From: Zeugodacus cucurbitae
Lineage: Eukaryota > Arthropoda > Insecta > Diptera > Tephritidae
Reading direction: 5' to 3'
Assembly: GCF_028554725.1 (NCBI RefSeq)
Contig: NC_071671.1
Coordinates: 66,458,001-66,522,000 of the forward strand
Length of the DNA stretch: 64,000 nt
Position 1 is the first letter of the stretch. Each line of letters opens with the position of its first letter. The notes beneath the pieces were generated by a model. It was not told where the DNA came from. It saw nothing but the letters and a program-made list of their open reading frames with translations, and searched no databases. The position numbers and the translations under genes were made by a program. Of the stretch, positions 1 through 12,199 are shown piece after piece.

Positions 1-2797
1 ACTCAATTATGTAAGCTAATTGAAACAGAGCGCACAAACGAAATTTGACCGCTGCATTTTCCAAATTTCCATTTCATCCATCTAACTGTCATTTGTCTAC
101 GAATGTTTTCAATTAACGCGGCGAATTTCAAATATGTTTTACATGCAATTTTCACTTCTCTTCGCCGAGTAGTTTCTAGTTAGAAATTTTTGTGCCCAAA
201 AACGGCAATTGCACAGAAAGAGCACGAGGGTGGTTCGATAAGACAAGAAGGCTCAACATTCAATTGAGGTCATAAAGAAATTCTTTACTTAGTTAAATTT
301 GTTAATCAGATGAGTTTAGTTATTTTTCTTTGCTACTTGAACAATTTTACCATCCTCAAGATATGAGATCTTTTCTACAGTCCGAGTACCCTAAGGCAAC
401 CCTCGTACCGGCGAAACCCAGTGAGAAAATTACAATTTCTGCTAGCGCAAGATTGAATTGAGCCAACACCAGCAACAACAACAAACTGACTGCAAACTTC
501 ATTTCATTTTACTGCAAACGAAGAAGCTAGCGGTGGTGTGCCAGTAAAAGCGCGCCGTAAAAGGCGAAGAATATGATGGAAATTAGGACCAGGCAAAAAG
601 GGCAAACAATGTAATGAAAGTGCTGCGCTGTGCTGTGCTGTGCCAAGAAATGTATCCATAAACTAAAATAAACTAATGAGTGAGTGTGAGTGCTCCCCAG
701 AGAATGGAAGAAGCATGGCATGCTACTTCGTAGCGCAGTTTAACAGACAATCACTGAATGTTGGCAAAATCTCACAGACCTCGGATCAAGCAGCGGTCAA
801 AAGAAACCGTTGTACGTTAAATGGAAATATCAGTTTGTATATGTCATAGCACAGACGCATGCGAAAGCCGAGTGACTAGTTGCAGCCTTTTTTCTCAACA
901 TAGATACATATTTGACAGCTCCTTTCATGTTTTTACAGCTGCTGCAGAGCTTATGTCGGCGCTAATGGTATGCGCTGTTGTTGTAAATGTAGACAAGATA
1001 AGCGCAAGCAGCATGAGGCGAAACAATAGCGCGCTATCGCTGTTGCTAACTGCAATCTCTGCGCTGCCGAAGCGTCGACTTCCCACCACCCACTGCGTTG
1101 AGTGTGCTTTTGCTGAGACACGCTCTTCTCTGTTGGTCTCCTGATTTCACACTGCCTTTTTGGTTTGGTTTGTGTACGGATCTTTTCAGCAGCTTCCGTG
1201 TAGTAAATAGTTTTTACTTAGCAGCTCTTCCCTTATTAGCACAAACTTTGCTTTTATATCCATGAACGCCTCCAGTGTTTGCAGTGAAAGGTTTGAATTT
1301 CATTAAAATCTGTATGTTTGTGTGTGTGCGTGTTTGCGCTTTTAGTGAAAGTGAACTGAAAATTTGATTTTAAAGTGCATGTAAAGAAAATATATTAAAT
1401 TTCAAAAAAATGTAAAAACTAAAAATTTTGTTTGGGAAAAGATATTACCAGAAATTTTTAATAATATTTGACCTAATTGGAAAGTTTCAATAAATAAATA
1501 AATAAATGTTTAAAATTTTATAAGAGAATCGTGAACTTGTGTTCAATAAAATGTCAATAACTCTTAACTAGTGACATAGAGTGTCCGTGATTACTTTTAC
1601 ATCTCTTTAAATCACGGTCTTTCTATTCATTCATAGTGCCCGTGATTCATTTTATGATCTCTTTAATTCTCGCTCTATCTCTCTCTCAATCTACTTGAGC
1701 AACATCTCTATCTCTTAGAAAAAGTAGTGGCTAATAGAAATAGTCTCTTTCTCTCCCTTTCAGATTAACTAAATTGGCGTTTCACTATTAATATATCTTC
1801 CTTTCAAGAACAAATTGGAGAGTGGCGAATAGAACAAACGACTCGCATAGAGCTATTCGGAAAACATAGCCTAAAAAGAACATGGAAAGATGTCATACAT
1901 ATGTTATAAGGCATTCTGGCAATTTTTAATATCGAATTCAGTGGGATAACTTGTCGTTTTTGGAGGTGAATTTTACGATAAGAGAGTAGAGCCAAAAGAT
2001 AAACAGAGCAACAGACTAGACTAAGCAAGTTTCACCAAACTGATGAGTTTAGTTTAAAGAATAAAGTATTTAGAAACCTAAACCACATGTTCCAAAAACA
2101 CCCTTTAGACATTCAAGAATATTTAATAGATTATACTCGTATTCTTTAATAATCAATGCCTAGAAATATTATTCTCTCTACAAACGCAGTATCGTCAAAT
2201 CAATAAACTCTTTAAGTCGCAATCAATAAGTGAGTGAGCAGGGAGGCTGCTCATAAAATGAACGTGTTGCTTTAGATAAGAAGAATACGTAGCACAACAA
2301 GTGAGACGATGAAATTTATGGCCGAAAGGAGAAAAATAAGAAAAAGAATAACATTAACGTTAGCTAAACAAAAATAGCAAATGCCGAAGCAAAAACAACA
2401 TTAACAACAAGTGCGAAAACAATGAGTTAATCAAATTTCCGCATCATTTGAAGCAACACAGCCAATTTGCCTGTGCGAATATGCCAAGAAAATTAATGTG
2501 TGCGAAAACAAAACGAAAGCGAACTTCAGGAAGGGCAAATATACTGCGAAAGATTTTAGCGGAAATGTACAAATATGAAGACAAAAATATGTTTGTATAT
2601 ATTTTTTGTGAGAACGCGAGTGTGTGTGCTGGTGTATGTGTATTTAATGAGCGCATGTGGCGCGCAAATTATCAATGAAGTACTCAACGTGAAACTTAGT
2701 TTTATTAACGCGCTTGCAGTTACGAGCGTAAAGTAGACGCGCAATTAGTTAGCTTGTTAGTTATACACACACTTGTGTTTATAAACCATATATTTAT
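1..2797. other. AT-rich non-coding segment
   Basis: No supported gene. The stretch holds A/T runs, a GT-rich tract near 1316-1340, an (AAAT)n run near 1492-1507 and a CT-rich area near 1675-1765. Open frames here (for example 821-1144 on the plus strand) are low-complexity, lack recognisable domains and look like chance. A diverged tandem duplication at about 1579-1685 is listed separately. Confidence 0.6.
1579..1685. repeat. Diverged tandem duplication, period about 55 bp
   Basis: Two adjacent units share the order GTGTCCGTGATT / GTGCCCGTGATT, then a T-rich stretch, then ATCTCTTTAA, then C-rich text. The starts lie near 1581 and 1636. It is visible by eye only, and the degree of divergence was not computed. 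Confidence 0.4.
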
Positions 2798-3144
2798 AAA
2801 GGGTGTTTTTTTAGACTAGTGGTTTACAAGAAGAAATAAGACGGATATAATTTAAAGTTATGGATAAGAATTTAGCTTTATTATAAAGATAAGGATTTGC
2901 CATTTTGTTTTTAAAATAATTTCGGGCAAGTGACAGCCGCAGTTAACTCGACAAATTCCAGCCGAGAGGTCCAATTTTCGACCACTTTTTGTCAGCAATA
3001 AATGTTGTTTCATAGTAAATCTGTTCATTATGAAATGACATATCAAACTCAATATAAATCAACAAGTAACCGCTGTCAAAAGACCAACTCCGAATAAAGT
3101 ATTGGTTCATTGAAAATAACAAGTCTGAAAATAACACCCGTTAT
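2798..3144 (-). mobile_element. Internally deleted Tc1/mariner-like element (DUF4817-type transposase remnant)
   Basis: The ends are imperfect inverted repeats: TATAAAGGGTGTT on the left and, reverse-complemented, TATAACGGGTGTT on the right, with TA at the flanks as expected for this superfamily. On the minus strand, about 2860-3050, the translation carries a degraded transposase C-terminus ending in a motif like CGCHLPEIILKT. I recognise this as the terminal motif (GGHLPEIIFKT-like) of DUF4817/helix-turn-helix mariner-like transposases. At about 350 bp, the element has lost most of the transposase gene of more than 1 kb. It is therefore non-autonomous and presumably fossil. The family assignment rests on recognised motifs, not on a search. 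Confidence 0.75.
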
Positions 3145-5056
3145 ATACTTGTGCTTTAGCTTAATATGTGGTAGCTGCACATAAATTAATTATTTGTTGG
3201 TTTTCATTAGCGTTTGCTTGTAACGAGTTCATTGGCGTCGTCGCTCTGGTCACGCGTACTTAGTGGTTTAGTGTGTCTGGAATATGCTTGTGCAGTAATA
3301 TTATGGGTTCACAGTTATGAAATAAACTTTTTTTTGGAAAAGTTTGTATATTTTTGGTTCTTATTTTGCAGATATAATTACATAAGGACCAAATACATTT
3401 ACATATAGGCACTAAAGGTATCAGCAAATATTGAATGATAATTTTCGCCTAAAGGTACGCCATACTTTTAAAATTTTGAACTTTTTTCATACTTTCATTT
3501 TCGTAATCTATTTATAAATAGTTGCCAAAGGCATCAATAATATTGAATAATATTAAACGCCTTAATATAGGCCATATTTTTAAATTTTTGAATTTTTTTC
3601 ATACTTTCGTTTTCGCAAAAGAAGAGTAAAATTTCTTGTATTTATTTATATAATTTCCTACATAAGCATATTTGCATTTATTCTCATCCATATTCTTCTG
3701 TTTTACAGCATTTGCATTTTTCCCTCACAGTATTTTATACTTCGATTTTACTTCTATCCAAGACAACAGATTTTATTTGACACCATCTTCTATCTATCTT
3801 TATATGCAATACAAACACACGCATATGCAACTCTGCGCACTATTATTGCAATTGTCATTGGAGATAAGTGAATGTCAGCTATACTATCAACATCCCTTTT
3901 CTGCTGTAGAAGTTCTGCTCAATACTCATACGACATGGTGTACCTTAGACGTTAGCAAAACACTAACAAATTGCATTCAATTTATTTGATTTGCACAAGA
4001 GTTCCGTTTGCCAGCTGCACGTCAGCTATGACACCGTACTAAGTATGAAACGACACTCCAGACTAATTTGCCAACACTCGCTTGCGAACTCTTTGTACCA
4101 TTTCATATACGAGTATATACATATATATAGTGTACATAGTAAGCTGCGTGTGTGCTCTTTTATATTTATATCCCCCTCAACTGTGGCGCTTACATTATTT
4201 ATCCCCCGCTAAGGCGTGACTGACATGCAAATTGTTGTAAATACAGCACAAGAAGCCGCTGCACAAGCGCAACACTCAACACTCAGCGCCATTCATGGCA
4301 GCTCTACAAGCATGTGTGTGTGTGTTTGTAGTTGTAGACCCGCTTGAGTCGTTGCTCATTAGATTCAAAGTAAACGCACTTCCAGCAACATTGTGCTTCC
4401 CAGCCAGTCAGACAGCCAGCCAGCATTCTCACTTGTCACTCTCAGTAAATTACCACGATAAGGTTTATCATGCTTTCGTCAAAGCTTGCTCCTTAACTGA
4501 AATTGAAAACGACACAGTGATAAGCTAAGTTGCGCTAAATGCACACATATACACATGTACTTGTCTGAGTGTGTGTGTGTGTATGTGCTGGCATAGTGCT
4601 TACATTTAAGTACTGAGATATAAATTTATATTGTCGCATCTAATGGTTGAGAAAATTTAATGAAATAAGAAAGTGTCAAAGCAGCATGTAAGTAGCCATA
4701 TACTCGATGTACATATGTATATGAATGGCTGGGCGAGAGTTGACACAAGTGAATGACATAAAGCGCTGTCGTCGTGTCGTGGCAAAAATTGTGCTACACT
4801 TGAGGGTCCTTAAAGTGCTTTTGTGCGGCTGTGGTTTTGTGTTTTTGTTTTTGTTGTCGTAATTGTTGTTGTTGTTAGTTACAAAGTTGTGGGTATTAAT
4901 GAGCATGAGTGCAGTGAGTTCGCTATGCGTGTGGGGCTGTTGCATGAAATTAATATCAGTGCTAAAGTTTGCTTAATCGCAAGTCGCACTTAACGCACGG
5001 ATCGTCAAGGGGAAGGGTGTTGTAGTAGTTTAAGTCAAAATAGTTAATTTAAATGT
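3145..5056. other. AT-rich non-coding segment
   Basis: No gene supported. It contains the 114-bp tandem duplication listed separately, GT-rich tracts near 4308-4326 and 4568-4582, and a GTT-rich stretch near 4840-4877. Open frames are short and composed of low-complexity residues. Confidence 0.55.
3413..3620. repeat. Two-unit tandem duplication, period about 114 bp
   Basis: Both units run from AAAGG(T/C)ATCA through ATATTGAAT, a CGCC(T/A) block, CCATA(C/T)TTTTAAA and a shared TTTTTTCATACTTTC(A/G)TTTTCG end. The first unit starts near 3413 and the second near 3527. The units differ by scattered substitutions and small indels, so the duplication is not recent. Confidence 0.6.
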
Positions 5057-5868
5057 ATGTATGTCGGTTAACTGTAATAACTTTGGTGGCAACTTATATT
5101 TTTGGCATAAATTTGCTTTGAAACTTTCGTAGTTTAGTCCAAACAAGGAAGGAAGCGATTATTAGCGCTGAGATGAGAGTCATGAGGTTTTAAGAAGTGA
5201 ATTATTTCGATATTCATATTTTCATTCTTTGGCCAAAAAAGTTTTGCTACCGAAATCGGAAATCTACATTAAATGAATATGTGAGTCGATTGAAATTATT
5301 GTTGGTGCTTAAGTATCTCAGGATAAGATCAAGAAATTCTTTTTGCAAAGAAATACCACTTAACAGTGTATCGAACTGACCGAAATTGGTTTATTCGTAG
5401 TATGGAAATGGACAAAGTTGTATACTGGACGCACACAAATTTTCATATTTATATGGTATATGGGTTTCGTAGCAGGTATTGAAAGAGTTTGCCGATTATT
5501 TTCTATACAGAGAACGATTTTGGGCTCAGTTTTATTCCAATATCTCTATTGACTGCTTGGGTCATCTATCATATCTAGTTTCATTGCCCATTCATTTAAT
5601 CCTATTTTTGCTGATTACAACGTACGAGGTGTGTTCAAAAAATAACGGGAATCGTTTACATTAATTTAAGAGGCTTCAAAATAAACTCCATTCTATACTA
5701 TGAACTTATGCCAGCGCTTCTGCCAATCGTCGAAACACCTCACAAACTCGATTTTTGGGATATCGCCAATCTCATAAAAACCCGTCTAACCTTATTCTTT
5801 TATCGACCTTTCGAGACGCAAAAATATTGACAATTGGGCTCTTCAAACCCGCTAAAGCATATATGATA
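5057..5868. repeat. Duplicated 0.8-kb block, copy 1
   Basis: This block matches 8219-9094 over nearly its whole length. Shared landmarks in order: ATGTATGTCGG, TAACTTTGGTGG, GGAAGCGATTATTAGCGC, TTTGGCCAAAAAAGTTTTGC, TCAGGATAAGATCAA, TTGTATACTGGAC, GGGTCATCTAT, then a mariner end. The two copies lie about 3.16 kb apart in direct orientation. Copy 1 lacks about 40 bp just inside the mariner end and a further block that copy 2 has. The mariner is inside both copies. Either the unit was duplicated after the insertion, or the whole block is one composite repeat. Confidence 0.8.
5625..5868 (-). mobile_element. Mariner remnant, one terminal repeat missing
   Basis: It starts at TA followed by CGAGGTGTGTTCAAAAAATA, the same terminus as the elements at 8787 and 63204. 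Reading the minus strand at about 5690-5775 gives a decayed mariner transposase C-terminus including FVRCFDDWQKRWHKF and a YFE motif after a stop codon. The family's usual C-terminus has this FED/DDW-x-KRWHK-x-I...YFE arrangement. The opposite inverted repeat is absent and the element fades out near 5868. Inactive. Confidence 0.8.
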
Positions 5869-6180
5869 AAACTATGTTAAAATTTTTGAAACTACTTTTG
5901 GATATTAATTAATAAATATTAGCTCTATTCGGAACAAAAATTATGCGTAAAAGGCAGTGGAATAAAAATCCCCTCAAGTTCTCCAGTTATTTAAGAAATT
6001 CTTGACATCTTAGAGAGTACATCGGTCTGTTTATGATCCTATAGACAGTGAGAATGAAAATGTTATGAAGCCTGGATTTTATTACCATTGTTAAGAATAT
6101 ATTTTTATATATTTCAAACCAAGGCTTCACTGAAAAGATCTTGTGAGCCGTAGTCTGATAACTAGATGATTAATGATGAT

Positions 6181-6190
6181 CAATGTGGTT
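6181..6190. repeat. Left target-site duplication of the LINE at 6191-6768
   Basis: CAATGTGGTT here is repeated exactly at 6769-6778, immediately after the (CATA)n tail of the LINE. This is the expected footprint of target-primed reverse transcription. Confidence 0.75.
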
Positions 6191-6768
6191 GACAGTCATA
6201 ACTTCGAAGTCGTAGATAATTTCGTATACCTGGGAACCAACAATGTCAGCCTCGAAATCCAGCGCAGAATCACTCACTGCTACTTTGGACTGAGTAGGTG
6301 AATGATAAGTAAAGTCCTCTCTCGGCGAACCAAAATCAAACTCTACAAGTCACTTATCATTCCCGTCCTGCTTTATGGTGCAGAAGCTTGGACGATGTCA
6401 ACATCAGATGAGACGACACTAGGAGTTTTCGAGAGGAAAATTTTGCGCAAGATTTATGGTTCTCAGAACATTGGCAACGGCGAATACTGCAGACTATGGA
6501 ACGATGAGCTATACGACGACATTGACATAGTTCACTCAAAACACTTCAAAACACTCCAGCTCTGAAAGTGTTCGATGCAGTACCCGCCGGAGGAAGCCGA
6601 GGAAGGGGAATACCTCCACCCCGTTGGAGGGACCAAGTGAAGAGCGACCTGGTTACAATTGGGATCTCCAACTGGCGCCGAACTGCGAAGGAAAGAGAGG
6701 AGTGGCGCGCTCTCGTCGATTCGGCTATAACCGGCTAAACGGTTCAACGCCAATCACATACATACATA
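6191..6768 (+). mobile_element. 5'-truncated non-LTR retrotransposon (RTE-like LINE), copy 1
   Basis: Plus-strand translation gives the C-terminal end of a LINE reverse-transcriptase polyprotein: NFEVVDNFVYLG, then SLEIQRRI, LYKSLIIPVLLYGAEAWTM, GVFERKILRKIYG, and finally GRG-x-PPRWRDQV and SNWRRTAKEREEWRAL. The stop codon is at 6736-6738. Damage includes an in-frame TGA at 6299-6301 and a deletion after 6530 that removes most of the RLRWLGHVVRMD segment seen in copy 2 and shifts the frame. The element ends in a short CATA repeat. That fits RTE-type LINEs, which end in short tandem repeats, but the clade assignment is an inference. The exact 10-bp duplications at 6181-6190 and 6769-6778 define both ends. 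Confidence 0.85.
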
Positions 6769-6778
6769 CAATGTGGTT
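6769..6778. repeat. Right target-site duplication of the LINE
   Basis: CAATGTGGTT, identical to 6181-6190. It starts immediately after the CATACATA tail. Confidence 0.75.
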
Positions 6779-8218
6779 TCCACTATTATCTATTCGAAAA
6801 AAGAACGCCTTGATTTTTTATCAGTGACGGATCAAATTATATATAAAACTTTAAGTTAGGAAATGTATTTATATGGTGGGTGGTTGTAGGCATCCGAAAG
6901 CGGTCAAGCACTTATTAACAATCTCCCAAAACAAATTGGATTCAGTCAATTGAATTTTTCCGGCCGCAATTTCCCTTTCAGCAAAGTTTTCTCTGCCACT
7001 TTGAACCTCAATAATTTCTAGACCATGACCTGCACTTCTATTTTTGGCAGGATCATTTGAAGCTTTTGCCAAATTAAATTTAGAACTTTGAGCGAATTGC
7101 AACACATTGAGCCGACAAATTGCATGCAGCGCACCAAACACACACACACACGTTTGAGCTGAGCCTAGTTGTGTTAACCTTTGTAGGCGGCCAATTCAGC
7201 GCCCAATAAAGAGTTGTTGCGCGCGCTGGTCAAAAGCAAGTCAATTTAGAAACAAAACCGAAAATGTAAAAAATAAAATAAATTAAATCAACTCTGCTGA
7301 GCAATTGCCATTGAAAAGACTACACTGCACTACACAAAAAGACAGACAAACAAATACACAAATCTTTTGCGCTCCACAACAATTTTTTCCCCAAAAGTTG
7401 GCTGCGGCTGCTGACCCACATTCGCGGTGTGCTTAGAAAAAGTTAGAAAAAGCAAAAACAGCAATAAAGCAATGGAGAATTTATTAGCCGTGAATTTCGC
7501 GGGCAATTTTCCACATTCCCAAACGCTCGGCGCAAATATTTACATGCTTTTGGTCGCACACATGTGTGTATGTGTTTGTGTGAAATACTTTCACTTAATA
7601 CATTTTTTCGCTTTTGCTCGCTAAGCTCTTTGATATTTGATTAAATTTCCACTAAAACTCTACGAAATGCAGATAGTTGGGAATTTCGTTATTGAATATA
7701 GTTTTTATTTACAAAGCTGCATCAGTATTTTCCAATATATTTTTGAACTTTAATCATTCTATTTTTTTCATCATCCAGCTAAGCAAATAAACGCTGAAAA
7801 CTGAAAATGTAACTAAATCGTGCGATCAACCGTAATCTACCGTATCAAACGAGTATCATATGAGTATGCAAATGGAAAGCGCGCAACAAACTCGAATATA
7901 TTTTCTATATTTAACTGCATATTTTTGGCATTGTGCAAATGGATTTTATATCAGAATTCCCGTATAGAGTTCTAAGCCGGCAAATTGATTTTTAGTTTAC
8001 GAAATTGAAATTGAAAGTATATTTTTATGGGTCAGTGAGTTTGATATTCTGTGTGGAATATTTTTAATGAATTATGGTATAAATATGGATGTAGTTATGC
8101 TCAAATATGTATGTATGTATATACATATATAGCAATTGGGATTGATTATTGAATTGGATTTTGTATGATTTGAATATGTTTTCGTGGTTTTGGAGAGTCC
8201 ACTTGTCAATATTTTTTT
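6779..8218. other. AT-rich non-coding segment
   Basis: No gene supported. Near 8187-8212 there is a short stretch (GGAGAGTCCACTTGTCAAT) resembling an internal mariner segment also seen at 63240-63260 and, in reverse, at 43855 and 9055. It may be another mariner scrap. Short CA and GT tracts occur near 7140 and 7563. Confidence 0.5.
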
Positions 8219-9094
8219 ATGTATGTCGGATAACTGTAATAACTTTGGTGGAAAATTATATTTTTGGCATAAATTTGCTTTAAAACTTTCGAAGTTTGGT
8301 CCAAACAAGAAAGGAAGCGATTATTAGCGCTGAGATGAGAGTGATGAGGTTTTAAGAAGTGAATTATTTCGATATTCATATTTTCATTCTTTGGCCAAAA
8401 AAGTTTTGCTACCGAAATCAGAAATCTAAATTGTAGGTGAGTCGATTGAAATTACTGCTGGTGCTTAATTATCTCAGGATAAGATCAACAAATCCTTTTT
8501 GTAAGAAAATACTTGACAGTATATCGAACTGACCGAAATCAGTTTATTCGTAGTAGGTGATAGAAAAAGTTGTATACTGGACGGACATAAATCTTCATAT
8601 TTATATGGTATAGGGGGTTAGTAGGAGGTATTGAAAGAGTTTGCCGATTATAAATTTGCTATTTTCTATATAGAGAACTATTTTGGGCTCAGTTTTATTA
8701 CAATATCTCTATTAATGCTTGGGTCATCTATGATATCTGGTTTCATTGCCCATTCATTCAATCCTATTTTTGCTGATCACAATGTACGAGGTGTGTTCAA
8801 AAAATAACGGGAATTTTGGTTTTTTCGAAAAAATATTTATTGGATCGTTTACATTAATTTAACAGCCGTCAAAATAAAATCCATTCAATATTAGGAACTT
8901 ATGCCAGCGCTTCTGCCAATCGTCGAAACACCTCACAAACGCTAGTTTCGGGAACACAGGAACACAGTGTGAGCCATTAACAAACGAAAATCACCAATCT
9001 CATAAAACACGGCCAACCTTATTCTTTTATCGACCTTCCGAGGACCAAAAATATTGACAATTGGGCTCTTCAAACCCGCGATAGCATTTATGAT
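8219..9094. repeat. Duplicated 0.8-kb block, copy 2
   Basis: Direct-orientation partner of 5057-5868, with the same landmarks in the same order. It retains the mariner more fully, with an extra block around 8815-8850 and another around 8940-8990 that copy 1 lacks. Substitutions are scattered through the whole length. Confidence 0.8.
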
Positions 9095-9251
9095 CTAAAT
9101 ACACTTATCAATAATTTATTTGTCTGTTGCAGCTGGTAAGATAAGACGTGGTTTCATAAGCTTGGTATTTTTCACTTGTTAAACCTCACACTTGAAGATA
9201 AGTTTTTTTTTTCAAAAACTAAAATTCCCGTTATTTTTTGAACACACCTCG
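8787..9251 (-). mobile_element. Mariner-derived element with both inverted repeats
   Basis: Left end is CGAGGTGTGTTCAAAAAATA preceded by TA. The right end is the inverse (TATTTTTTGAACACACCTCG), followed by TTTA, so the right TA looks mutated. The terminal inverted repeats run about 30 bp with the shared AACGGGAATTTT. The length of 465 bp is about one third of a full mariner. The minus strand keeps scraps of the transposase C-terminus (CTTATGCCAGCGCTTCTG codes for the reverse of the QKRWHK motif). No open frame, so non-autonomous. Confidence 0.85.
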
Positions 9252-12199
9252 TTTAGGTGAAATCGTTCTGTGAAGCTAGTTCTATTTTTTTATTATTAAA
9301 TATTTTGAATTAATTATTAATAATTAATTATTAAATAAATATTTTTTTTCTGTTTTTATACACCCTGTATTTACAGTATTTAATATTATAAAAATATATA
9401 GTCCTCATTTCTTTGTTGGTTGTATTTGTAACTATTTTTATCAGAAAATAACCGCAGAAATCTTTCCACCATTCGCTGATCTATCATAGCATTTAATTTT
9501 AAATAAATTTTATTTAAATTGCCAATAATTCTTTCCGTAAATATAATACTATAAACGCTGCCTGACAGCAACAAACGTTTCTCTTTGATTTATGAACGCT
9601 TTTATGAGGGCTATTAATGCACCTAACTCATGCTTTAACCTACTTCGCTCTCCACTTTATGTTCCAGATACTCTCTTCCTACTGTACCCTCCTAATCCCC
9701 TACAACTTATACTCGCTCTCTGCGTTGCTGAAATTAATGCAGCTCATTGAATTGGAAACGAGCGAAGCGCAAAAGTGATTTATCAAATGATGTTCAACCA
9801 GTCAACAAAGAATCATTGCAGTGACCAAACTTAAGGGTAATTTGAAAAAAAAAAAAAAAATGAGTGACTGAAATTTTCATGTAAAAGAAAATATAAAAAA
9901 AATTTAAAATGTTGAAATTTAATGGAACGGTAATGAGATGAGTGTTCTATGACCTTCATCAAGATAAAACAATGAGGGTTTAATCGTGTGACTAAGTGGA
10001 GCTTTAAACTTGTTTTTTTTAAGAAAAAATAAAAGTACAAAATCTATTTAGTAGAAGGTGAAAGTGTGGGAAGGTATGGGAAACTTGTTGCTGGAGTGTT
10101 TTTGACAACTTTGAGTATGCACTATTTTCATTTTTAAGTATTCATTATTAATTAAGAGAACAATAAAAGTGAGAGAGGAGATTTGCGAATTTTGTGAAAG
10201 CTTTGTTTAAGCTTTCGATAAAGCTTTTGGTTCATAAAATTGTTCAAGTGCATTAAAAAATATAATTTATTTATATTAAAAAAATAATTCATGATTCTTT
10301 TTACAAACAGCAAACTGGACTGCTGATGTCTTTAAATTCAGTAAGGTGCAACATCCATCAACCGGAAAGCAGCAACACAACAGTGAGCTTCCGTCTACAC
10401 TTCGGTGCCCCAATTCAGCCAATCAAACGGCAGTACACTAAGGCAAATGAACTCATATTTTTGCGAAGCACGAACAGTTAGAGGCGAACATACATAACCA
10501 ACATAACTGTTTGAGTGCTAGATGCTAGAGATTGGTAGGTGTGTGCGAGTTTATGCGGCATGCCTGGTAACACTTGGCAACTTGAGTGCATTTGTGGCAA
10601 CTGCACTGAGTCACATATGTGTGTAGGTGTATGTGGAAGCGCTGCTGGCGTTAACAATGAGGCACACATCACCGCAAACGGAAATTACAAACTGTGACAA
10701 CTGTTGCTTGCAATTTTTATGCTCTCAGCCATATACAACACACCTACACACACCGTTATGTGTACATATGCACATTAAAATTGTGTTTGTAATAGATTTA
10801 GCACACACACACTAACACACATGTAAAAGCATATGGTTGGAGTTGCAAGCGCAGCTGCTGCTAGTTAAACCAAATGACAAGGGAAGTGTAAATTGCATGA
10901 ATCTGTATGGGTGTTTGTGTTTGTTGTTGTTGCATTTGTTGATATGTGTGCAAAATGGAATTCAATATTATATTGTTGTTGCTGTTGCCGACTGCATATT
11001 TCGTATGCACACATTTTAGTTGAAGCAACTGAAAATCACTTCTGGCCAGCCAGAAGAATGCACAAATGCATTACATTGTTGTTATGTAAATGAGTATGTG
11101 AATCACATAAGTTTGCCAATAAATTGAATTGTAAGCAACTGTAGTTGAGCAAGTAGAATGTATTTTGCCATTTAACAAGCTTTGCTGGTAGCAATTTTTG
11201 AAACTTTTTTGATTGAAATTGCTCAATCAAGGGAGCATGCGGCTATTGTGCCACAAAACCACAGAGCCACATTGCCTCATAGCCACAAGTGTATTATTTA
11301 CCATGGTCCACACTGCCGGCAGCAAATATTGTAACACATTTTCAAACTAAGCAAAGGAGAGCGAGGGGGCAAGTGGAGCTTAAATAACCGTTAGCATCGA
11401 TTTCGTTGATAAAGTTCGAACCCTTCTACAGTACCCCATATACAGATGCGAGTGTGTCACACATTTCAGGCAGCCAACGCAATTTTCAGCCGTAAGTGTT
11501 GAAATTTGTGGTATTTCCCGGATTTTTAGCACGAAAATAATATAACGGCAAATATACTATACATACCTAAATCTAGACTTGTGCGTGTATAGACATATTC
11601 ATGTCTCTGAGCATGACCCGCCATTTGCCTCACAAATTTGATTTGAAATCATATCCCGGTGCAAATGTGCGCGCATAAATTCTTCGAAAATTCCTCGCCT
11701 AGCTGCGGGCTTGCCAAGTCTGTGCTCATAAATATTCATGTGACAGTGTTGCGTCTCGTTCGCAGCTGCATGTAGTCAGTCGGCAGTCACCAGTGGGTGG
11801 TTGGGTGGTTGGGTGTCTATGCATATTTATTGCCCTTTGTTTAGCTGCAACAGCTTTGGAGCACAATTTTCACTTTTAACACAATTCTTCCGGTAGTTCT
11901 GCAATTGGCGCATTTAAATTCGGCGTCAACAATTTTAGCTTGCAAATTTTAGTGGAACTGTGTACTCTGGCTTTGTGATTTTAAATTTTGATTCTAGCTC
12001 AGGACAGCTGGCATATTTTTGTTAAAAAACGATCCAGGTGGGAGTTAGAAAACTTGTGGTTAAGTTTAAAAACAACTGTTGAAATTAATTATCATTTTCA
12101 AAATAATTTCGTTAAGAATTTTTGATCGTTCTACATAACTAAAAGTGGTGTGAGTCTTCACTAGAAAAAGGCAAAATTTTTCGAAGTCAAAATTTTTGT
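9252..12199. other. Non-coding segment
   Basis: No gene supported. It includes very AT-rich DNA at 9290-9370, an A-run at 9845-9860, and a CA/GT-rich area with GTT runs at 10740-10990. Short open frames here are built from dinucleotide and trinucleotide repeats. Confidence 0.55.

Noticed and set aside
2040..2060. CTGATGAG resembling a hammerhead ribozyme core
   Set aside because: The matching GAAA core and helices I-III are not found at the right spacing.
11405..11430. AAGTTCGAACCC resembling a tRNA B box
   Set aside because: There is no A box at a suitable distance and no cloverleaf can be drawn.
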